DNA from: Microvirga pakistanensis
GTDB lineage: Bacteria; Pseudomonadota; Alphaproteobacteria; Rhizobiales; Beijerinckiaceae
DNA: 64,000 nucleotides
NCBI RefSeq assembly: GCF_004458765.1
Contig: NZ_SPJX01000156.1
Location: 1 to 64,000, forward strand
Reading direction: 5' to 3'
The translations under genes and the position numbers were made by a program. The notes below the pieces were generated by a model, which was not told the origin of the DNA, made no database searches, and saw nothing but the letters and a program-made list of their open reading frames with translations. Shown piece after piece: positions 57,690-64,000 of this stretch. Numbering within the stretch: the first letter of the stretch is position 1; each line of letters begins with the position of its first letter.

Positions 57690-57835
57690 CCGAGCCCTCA
57701 AAATGACCTCAAATCGAGGCTTTGCCGCTGAAAACCGCACTTGCACAAACTTTGAGCAGGAACTGCTCTCCAGAGGTGCAATTGCGCCCGATTTGAATCG
57801 TTGAATCCATGGAAGGCGCCCAGTGCTGGTGCTAA

Positions 57836-58207
<372 letters not shown>

Positions 58208-58272
58208 TCTCGCCATCTCAAGCCGAGGCGCGAGCCGAGGACAATTTCAAGGGCAGAAGAGGACCTAACATC

Positions 58273-59682
58273 ATGCAGACCGCCAAGGATGTGCTCAAGG
58301 CGATCAAAGATAACGACGTCAAATACGTCGACTTCCGTTTCACGGATCCGCGCGGCAAGTGGCAGCACGTGACGTTCGACGTCTCGATGGTCGATGAGGA
58401 CCTGCTTGCCGACGGGATCATGTTCGACGGCTCCTCCATCGCCGGGTGGAAGGCGATCAACGAATCCGACATGACCCTCATGCCCGATCCGACCACGGCC
58501 CAGATGGACCCCTTCTTCTCGGCGTCCACCATGTCGATCAACTGCGACATTCTCGAGCCGGCCACGGGCGAGCCCTACAACCGCGACCCGCGCGGCATCG
58601 CCAAGAAGGCAGAGGCCTACCTGAAGTCCACCGGCATCGCCGACACGGTCTATGTGGGCCCCGAGGCCGAGTTCTTCGTGTTCGACGACGTGAAGTTCAT
58701 GGCCGATCCCTACAACACGGGCTTCAAGCTCGACTCGGCCGAGCTGCCGATCAACGGCGACACGCCCTACGAGGGCGGCAACCTCGGCCACCGCATCCCG
58801 ACCAAGGGCGGCTATTTCCCGGTTCCCCCGCTGGATTCGGCCCAGGACATGCGCGGCGAAATGCTGGCGGCCATGAAGGCCATGGGCGTGACCGTCGAAA
58901 AGCACCATCACGAGGTGGCTTCCGCCCAGCACGAGCTCGGTACGAAGTTCAACACCCTCGTCCGCACCGCCGACGAGATGCAGATCTACAAGTACTGCAT
59001 CCACAACGTCGCCCAGTCCTATGGCAAGACGGCCACCTTCATGCCGAAGCCGGTCTACGGCGACAACGGCTCGGGCATGCACGTGCACCAGTCCCTCTGG
59101 AAGGGCGGCAAGCCTCTCTTCGCGGGCAACAAGTATGCCGACCTGTCCCAGGAATGCCTGTGGTACATCGGCGGCATCATCAAGCACGCCAAGGCCCTGA
59201 ACGCTTTCACGAATCCCTCGACGAACTCCTACAAGCGTCTCGTCCCGGGCTACGAGGCTCCGGTTCTGCTGGCCTACTCGGCCCGCAACCGCTCGGCTTC
59301 GTGCCGCATTCCGTGGACGACCTCGCCGAAGGCCAAGCGCGTCGAGGTTCGCTTCCCCGATCCGACCGCCAACCCGTACCTCGCCTTCGCGGCGCTGCTG
59401 ATGGCCGGTCTCGACGGCATCGTGAACAAGATCGATCCCGGCCAGGCCATGGACAAGGACCTGTACGACCTGCCCCCGAAGGAACTCAAGAAGATCCCGA
59501 CGGTCTGCGGCTCGCTGCGCGAAGCTCTCGCCAGCCTCGACAAGGACCGCGCGTTCCTCAAGGCCGGCGGCGTCTTCAACGACGACTTCATCGACAGCTA
59601 CATCGAGCTGAAGATGACCGAGGTCGCCCGCTTCGAGATGACCCCGCACCCGGTCGAGTTCCAGATGTACTACTCGGTCTGA
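58273..59682 (+). CDS. glnA: Glutamine synthetase type I
   Basis: A 469-residue ATP-dependent ammonia-assimilating enzyme, dodecamer. [37 protein letters not shown], and the adenylylation Tyr398 in DLYDLPPKE (GSI-beta) are all present. Length is standard. PII from glnB controls its adenylylation. Confidence 0.97.
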   Translation: MQTAKDVLKAIKDNDVKYVDFRFTDPRGKWQHVTFDVSMVDEDLLADGIMFDGSSIAGWKAINESDMTLMPDPTTAQMDPFFSASTMSINCDILEPATGEPYNRDPRGIAKKAEAYLKSTGIADTVYVGPEAEFFVFDDVKFMADPYNTGFKLDSAELPINGDTPYEGGNLGHRIPTKGGYFPVPPLDSAQDMRGEMLAAMKAMGVTVEKHHHEVASAQHELGTKFNTLVRTADEMQIYKYCIHNVAQSYGKTATFMPKPVYGDNGSGMHVHQSLWKGGKPLFAGNKYADLSQECLWYIGGIIKHAKALNAFTNPSTNSYKRLVPGYEAPVLLAYSARNRSASCRIPWTTSPKAKRVEVRFPDPTANPYLAFAALLMAGLDGIVNKIDPGQAMDKDLYDLPPKELKKIPTVCGSLREALASLDKDRAFLKAGGVFNDDFIDSYIELKMTEVARFEMTPHPVEFQMYYSV

Positions 59683-59727
59683 TCGACACCGTTCCTCCCG
59701 GCTGCTTTTCATCGCAGCCTTCCTGCC

Positions 59728-59756
59728 GGAGCCCCAGGGCTCCGGCATTTTTGTTT
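59728..59756 (+). terminator. Terminator after glnA
   Basis: GCCGGAGCCC and GGGCTCCGGC form a strong stem followed by ATTTTTG. Confidence 0.88.
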
Positions 59757-59913
59757 GGATTCCCAGGAATTAAGAGGCCCATCTAGGAAAAAGCGGTCAC
59801 GAAGCGGGAACGCTTAACCCCTCCTCCGAGTTACCCAGCCCGACGCGGTCGATCCAGAGTGACCGCGCGCTTGAGCCATGCTCAAGCAAGAAGCTTTAAG
59901 AGGAGTAGAGGAA

Positions 59914-60264
59914 ATGAAGAGCATCATGATCGCGACCGCGGCCGCTGTCGGCCTGCTCGCCGCCGTTCCAGCCGGCGCCCAGACCACCGTGACGACCACC
60001 ACGACGGAATCGACCGGCTCCATCACGATCGCTCCGGAAAAGCGCACCGTCATCCGCCAGCGCCTGAGCACGGCGAAGCCCGTGACCGTGAAGGAGAAGG
60101 TCACGGTAGGCGCGACGGTGCCCGATACGGTCGAGCTGAACACCGTCCCGGACACCATCGTGTCCGACATTCCGACCGTGAAGGGATACAGCTATTTCGT
60201 CTACAACGACGACGTGGTCCTGGTGGACCCGAAGACCCGCAAGGTCGTGACCATCGTCGAGTAA
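59914..60264 (+). CDS. DUF1236 exported protein
   Basis: A 116-residue exported protein: signal MKSIMIATAAAVGLLAAVPAGAQ, threonine-rich linker and the DUF1236 ending YSYFVYNDDVVLVDPKTRKVV. A middle part (VGATVPDTVELNTVPDTI) matches the repeat of this family. Function unknown; widespread in Rhizobiales. AGTAGAGGAA precedes the ATG. Confidence 0.85.
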   Translation: MKSIMIATAAAVGLLAAVPAGAQTTVTTTTTESTGSITIAPEKRTVIRQRLSTAKPVTVKEKVTVGATVPDTVELNTVPDTIVSDIPTVKGYSYFVYNDDVVLVDPKTRKVVTIVE

Positions 60265-60337
60265 GGCAGCTCCCCTCGGACAATGCCGCCCCAAAGCCGA
60301 GCGGCATTGCCCTTCAGCGAGACACATCCAACGAAAA

Positions 60338-60362
60338 AGGCCCGGGTTTCCCCGGGCCTTTT
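60338..60362. terminator. Bidirectional terminator between DUF1236 and outer-membrane genes
   Basis: AAAAAGGCCCGGG and CCCGGGCCTTTTC form a palindrome with T runs on both strands, serving the convergent genes. Confidence 0.88.
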
Positions 60363-60383
60363 CTGTCGCGGATGCGACGGATC

Positions 60384-60983
60384 TTAGTAGGTGCCGAAGC
60401 GGAAGTTCAGACCGGCGCGAACCACGCCGAACTCGGCGTCGTAGTTGCCGACTGCGGTATCCGTGTCGAGGTTCACGTACAGACCTTCGACCTTGGCCGA
60501 GAGGTTGTTGGTGAAGGCGTACTCGACGCCGCCGCCGACCGTCCAGCCGTTGGCCTCGTCAGCGAAAGCGAAGCCGCCCGTGGCGTACACGAGAGCGCGA
60601 TCGAAGGCCACACCGGCGCGAGCGCGGACCGTGCCGAACCAGTCGCTGGACTCGAACACGTCGTCGTCGTTGCCGAAATCGGCGTACTGGATGTCGCCCT
60701 CGACGCCGACCACGAACGAGCCGAACTGGTAGTTGTAGCCTGCCTGAGCGCCGCCCACGAAGCCACCCTCGTCGTCGAGGTCATAGGTGATGCCACCAAT
60801 GGTGACCTCGTCGTCCGTGTTCCAGCCGTAGCCAGCGTTCACACCGACGTAGAAGCCCGTCCAGGTGAAGAGCGGAACAGCGGCCACGATCGGAGCCGGA
60901 GCGCGGCGGGAGGGGAGGTCAGCAGCCACGGCGCCAGCGGTGAGGCCGAGCAGAGCAACCGAAGAGAGGAGAATCTTTTTCAT
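60384..60983 (-). CDS. Outer-membrane beta-barrel protein (Omp25/Omp31-like)
   Basis: A 199-residue small porin-like barrel. Signal MKKILLSSVALLGLTAGAVAA, then the family start WTGFYVGVNAGYGWNT, alternating strands (GAQAGYNYQFGSFVVGVEGDIQY) and a final aromatic GLNFRFGTY that is read by the BAM machinery (terminal Y). Typical of Rhizobiales. Upstream 310 bases (60984-61294) hold only its promoter region; no gene is seen. Confidence 0.92.
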   Translation of the reverse strand: MKKILLSSVALLGLTAGAVAADLPSRRAPAPIVAAVPLFTWTGFYVGVNAGYGWNTDDEVTIGGITYDLDDEGGFVGGAQAGYNYQFGSFVVGVEGDIQYADFGNDDDVFESSDWFGTVRARAGVAFDRALVYATGGFAFADEANGWTVGGGVEYAFTNNLSAKVEGLYVNLDTDTAVGNYDAEFGVVRAGLNFRFGTY

Positions 60984-61294
60984 TTGTTTTTCCATTCGCG
61001 AAGAACGCTATGGCCCCGCTTCTAGCTCAGGGTCGCGGCGACGTCTGTCACTTTTCCGCAACACTGAAGGAGGGAAGGCGATCGACTGCTTTCCGCTCAG
61101 GAAGAATGCGGATCATCGGCGAGAACGGCGCACGAGCGCGCTCCCTTGAGGCAGTCTCCACCGAATGTCTATATAGCTGAAATATTTGTGGTATTCTCGA
61201 CATCCCGGGCCTTGGAAAGGACTCCGAATCCCCTCTCGGACCCGGTAATAAATCGTTGACCATGCCGAGAAGGAATGCCTTTTCGCTGCTCGGC

Positions 61295-61993
61295 TCAGCC
61301 CTCTTCAAGCCACAGGCGCATGGCCTGCGCGACCCGCTCCGGCTGCTCCAGGGTGGACAGGTGGCCGGCCCCGGGCACGACCGCGAGGGACGCCCATTCG
61401 ATCATGTCGGCCATTTCACGGGCGATCTCGGGAGGCGTGATGGCGTCGCCCTCGCCGACGAGAATCAGCGTCGGGATCTCGATGCCGGGCAGCAGCGGGC
61501 GTGAATCGGCGCGCGCCATGATGGCTCGCTGCTGCTTGATGTAAGCGTCGGCACCGGTCTCCCGCATCATTCCGAACACGATGCCTTGGAGAACTTGGTC
61601 GGACCGGTTCTCGGGATGAACCAGGCGCGGCCAGAGTTTCGCATGGATGTCCTCGAATCGCCCGGCCCGCGCCAGCGCGATGAGCCGCTCCCGGTCCTGG
61701 CTCGCCTCCGGCGTATCGGGCTTAGGACTCGTATCGAGCAGGGCAAGCCGTTGAACCCGCTCAGGGGCTTGGCGCATGACCTCCAGGGCCACGTAGCCGC
61801 CCATGGAGAGCCCGGCGAGGGCGAAGCGCTCCGGTGCATCCTTCAAGAGGCGCGCGGCGATGGCGGGGATCGAATCATCCTGCCCATGATCGGCCACGAC
61901 AACGTTCCTGCTTCCGGACAAGGCGTCGATCTGAGCTTCGAACAGACGCGCCGTGCAGGCCAAACCCGGAATCAGAACCAACGTTTCGGCCAT
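61295..61993 (-). CDS. Alpha/beta hydrolase
   Basis: A 232-residue hydrolase. LVLIPGLACTARLFE (oxyanion strand), nucleophile Ser in LAGLSMGGYVALEVM (G-x-S-x-G), acid in LILVGEGDAITPP and His in VPGAGHLSTLEQP are visible. Substrate unknown; resembles carboxylesterases and MenH/PcaD-like enzymes. Start at 61993 after GATGAGGAT; the longer frame to 62167 runs into the divergent helicase promoter. Confidence 0.88.
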   Translation of the reverse strand: MAETLVLIPGLACTARLFEAQIDALSGSRNVVVADHGQDDSIPAIAARLLKDAPERFALAGLSMGGYVALEVMRQAPERVQRLALLDTSPKPDTPEASQDRERLIALARAGRFEDIHAKLWPRLVHPENRSDQVLQGIVFGMMRETGADAYIKQQRAIMARADSRPLLPGIEIPTLILVGEGDAITPPEIAREMADMIEWASLAVVPGAGHLSTLEQPERVAQAMRLWLEEG

Positions 61994-62165
61994 ATCCTCA
62001 TCCCTTTGCAAGTTTGCTTGTATTGACAAGCCCATACCTTGTCCTATGGTCCCGCCACGCCTCAACTTGAGCAAGAGCCTCAGGTGAAACCAGTCTCGCG
62101 CCTGTTTGTTGCCGTAGAGCGCGGCCGGCATCGTCAGCGCACCCTGCCCAACGGTATAGAGATTC

Positions 62166-63629
62166 ATGTCGTTCGCCGAACTCGGACTAAGCGATAAAGT
62201 GCAACAGGCTGTTGCCGCCGCCGGTTATACTGAGCCGACGCCCATTCAGGCCCAGGCCATTCCCCATGTGCTCGCCCGCAGGGACGTGCTCGGGATCGCT
62301 CAGACCGGCACGGGCAAGACGGCGGCCTTCACGCTGCCGATGCTCACGATGCTCGAGCATGGCCGGGCCAGGGCCCGCATGCCGCGCACGCTGATCCTGG
62401 AGCCGACCCGCGAGCTGGCCGCCCAGGTCGAGGACAATTTCGACAAGTACGGCATCAACCACAAGCTCTCGGTGGCACTCCTGATCGGAGGCGTGTCCTT
62501 CGGCGACCAGGACGCCAAGATCACCAGGGGGGTGGACGTGCTGATCGCGACGCCCGGCCGTCTCCTCGATCATTTCGAGCGAGGCAAGCTGCTTCTCACG
62601 GGCGTCGAACTCCTCGTGATCGACGAGGCGGACCGCATGCTCGACATGGGATTCATCCCGGATATCGAGCGTATCGTGAAGCTCGTCCCCTTCACCCGCC
62701 AGACCCTCTTCTTCTCGGCGACCATGCCGCCGGAAATCCAGCGCCTCGCGGATGCCTTCCTGCACAACCCGGTCAAGGTCGAAGTGGCCCGCGCCGCCAC
62801 GGCGGCGGCGACCATCACCCAGCGCCTCGTGGCGACGGGCCGCGAGGACTGGCAGAAGCGCGAGACCCTGCGCGGCCTGATCCGCAACGCAACGGACCTG
62901 CAGAACGCCGTGGTCTTCTGCAACCGCAAGCGCGACGTGGCCGTGCTCCACCGCTCCCTGCAGAAGCACGGTTTCGATGCGGTGGCGCTCCACGGCGACA
63001 TGGACCAGCACGCCCGTATGGCGGCCCTCGACAGCTTCAGAAGCGGGGAGATGCCCATTCTGGTGGCGAGCGACGTGGCGGCCCGAGGCCTGGACATTCC
63101 CACGGTCAGCCATGTGTTCAACTACGATGTTCCTCATCACGCGGAGGATTACGTCCACCGCATCGGCCGCACGGGCCGCGCCGGTCGCGCCGGCCAAGCC
63201 TTCACCCTCGTCAGCCCTGGAGACGAGAAATCGCTCGCTGCGATCGAGAAGCTGATCACCACCCCCGTCGAGTGGGAGGGCCCCACTCTCGCCGATCTTC
63301 CGCCGTCGGAAAGATCGTCCCGCCGCAGCGGCCGGGGCGAGGAGCGCTCCTCCCGTGGGCGCAAGGTCAAGGTCCGGACCGGCCGTCAACGCTCCGGAGG
63401 CGACCAGGCGCAGGACGAAGCGGCACCCGCGCGCGAGGCGCCCGCTCCCCAACCGGAGCAGCCCGCCCGCAAGCCGCGCCCCGAACGGGAGCGCCCCGAG
63501 CGGGATCGCTCCGCGGCGAGGGGGAATTCGGGCCGGTCCCGTCGTGACGACGATGACGCTCCGGTCAAAGGCATGGGCGACCATGTGCCGGCGTTCCTGA
63601 TGCGGCCGGTCACGATCAAAAAGTCCTAG
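62166..63629 (+). CDS. DEAD-box RNA helicase (RhlE type)
   Basis: A 487-residue ATP-dependent RNA helicase. Q motif FAELGLSDKVQQAV...PTPIQAQAIP, motif I AQTGTGKT, motif Ia PTRELA, motif II VIDEADRMLDMGF, motif III SAT, motif IV-VI with VATDVAARG-like VASDVAARGLDIP and HRIGRTGRAGR. A basic, RG- and proline-rich tail of about 110 residues likely binds RNA. No strong ribosome site. Divergent from the hydrolase gene. Confidence 0.95.
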   Translation: MSFAELGLSDKVQQAVAAAGYTEPTPIQAQAIPHVLARRDVLGIAQTGTGKTAAFTLPMLTMLEHGRARARMPRTLILEPTRELAAQVEDNFDKYGINHKLSVALLIGGVSFGDQDAKITRGVDVLIATPGRLLDHFERGKLLLTGVELLVIDEADRMLDMGFIPDIERIVKLVPFTRQTLFFSATMPPEIQRLADAFLHNPVKVEVARAATAAATITQRLVATGREDWQKRETLRGLIRNATDLQNAVVFCNRKRDVAVLHRSLQKHGFDAVALHGDMDQHARMAALDSFRSGEMPILVASDVAARGLDIPTVSHVFNYDVPHHAEDYVHRIGRTGRAGRAGQAFTLVSPGDEKSLAAIEKLITTPVEWEGPTLADLPPSERSSRRSGRGEERSSRGRKVKVRTGRQRSGGDQAQDEAAPAREAPAPQPEQPARKPRPERERPERDRSAARGNSGRSRRDDDDAPVKGMGDHVPAFLMRPVTIKKS

Positions 63630-64000
63630 AGGGCGGGTTCCCGGCCGGCCTTTCGGGGCTTCCGGGCAGGCGGGAATCTCGTAGCCTTCCTCGCGCCCGC
63701 CGCTTTGGCGCGCAACGCCGCGCCCAGAGCCGTGCGAGCCAGATCCGCCGCCTCCTCCGGGTCGTCGAGAGCCGATTCGGGCATGAGCCAGTAGCTCATG
63801 ATCGTGGTTCGGCCATCCTTCGTCTGATAGCTGAAAGGCTGCGAGCCGAGATCGCGAAAGCGGCCGAGGTTTTCGTCGTCGACCTTCAGGTAGAGCGCGC
63901 CGTCGCTCTCGAGAGCGAACATCACGCCCTCGCGGTAGATCCCGGATCCGCCGAACATACGGCGGATGCTGACCGGGCCGAACGCCTGAAAGATGTCGCG
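63626..64000 (-). CDS. TfoX N-terminal-domain protein (5' end beyond window)
   Basis: The minus-strand frame enters from the window edge and reads RDIFQAFGPVSIRRMFGGSGIYREGVMFALES in parts, the TfoX N-terminal domain (R-R-M-F-G-G-x-G-x-Y), then YLKVDDENLGRF and a lysine/arginine-rich tail. TfoX regulates competence in Haemophilus; in Rhizobiales single-domain forms are of unknown role. The apparent internal ATG at 63958 is not the start. It overlaps the helicase stop by 4 bases, convergently. Confidence 0.85.
   Translation of the reverse strand, partial: RDIFQAFGPVSIRRMFGGSGIYREGVMFALESDGALYLKVDDENLGRFRDLGSQPFSYQTKDGRTTIMSYWLMPESALDDPEEAADLARTALGAALRAKAAGARKATRFPPARKPRKAGREPAL

Overview
The window is high-GC chromosomal DNA of an alphaproteobacterium, most likely order Hyphomicrobiales (Rhizobiales) and close to Methylobacteriaceae such as Microvirga. 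This rests on the character of the core proteins (Tgt, QueA, GyrA, ClpX, Tig, GlnA), on many small proteins typical of that order, on ROSE-type RNA thermometers and on a HrcA/CIRCE site before groES. The assignment is by recognition only; no search was run.

Region 1 (1 to about 22,600) is an accessory proteostasis and stress island. It holds the start of a ClpB gene, three intact small heat-shock proteins plus one truncated copy, a second Lon protease, a MarC-type membrane protein, a zinc-ribbon thioredoxin, groES-groEL, an FtsH protease, an SPW-repeat membrane protein, a DedA protein, a short hibernation factor, a paralogue of RNA polymerase omega, and a family of unexplained small proteins with a shared DP-VF-P-V / K-R-IL-W motif. 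One of these is fused to a domain resembling respiratory complex I subunit NDUFS4. The island is partly palindromic: the module heat-shock promoter, ROSE element, hsp20, second hsp20, motif protein occurs at 8639-10335 and again inverted at 17171-16047, and in the inverted copy the second hsp20 is cut to 23 codons. A Crp-like pseudogene lies between the arms. At the right edge are two PPOX-fold proteins, a flavin monooxygenase, a 130-bp inverted-repeat element and tRNA-Lys(TTT), whose 3' end faces the island as expected of an integration site. In content the block recalls the transmissible locus of stress tolerance of gamma- and betaproteobacteria, but with different members.

Region 2 (22,600-34,700) is core chromosome: tgt, queA, two cyclophilins, a TonB-like periplasmic protein and coaD on one strand, then gyrA, a PP2C-like phosphatase, a second MarC protein, rppH, an acetyltransferase and an M20 carboxypeptidase.

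Region 3 (34,793-44,948) is a carbohydrate-use locus under a divergent LacI-type regulator: a GH88/GH105-type unsaturated-uronyl hydrolase, KduI, a large 848-residue protein I cannot place in a family, and a complete sugar ABC importer. Together they suggest uptake and breakdown of unsaturated uronate oligosaccharides.

Region 4 (44,949-47,605) has gene remnants, a divergent tRNA-Cys(GCA), tRNA-Pro(GGG), a DUF4142 protein, a DUF1003 protein and tRNA-Val(TAC).

Region 5 (47,700-64,000) is core again: the tig-clpP-clpX-lon-HU series, tRNA-Leu(TAG), a multicopper-oxidase homologue without its copper ligands, the bifunctional NAD(P)HX repair enzyme, glnB-glnA, a DUF1236 protein, an outer-membrane barrel, an alpha/beta hydrolase, a DEAD-box helicase and a partial TfoX-domain gene.
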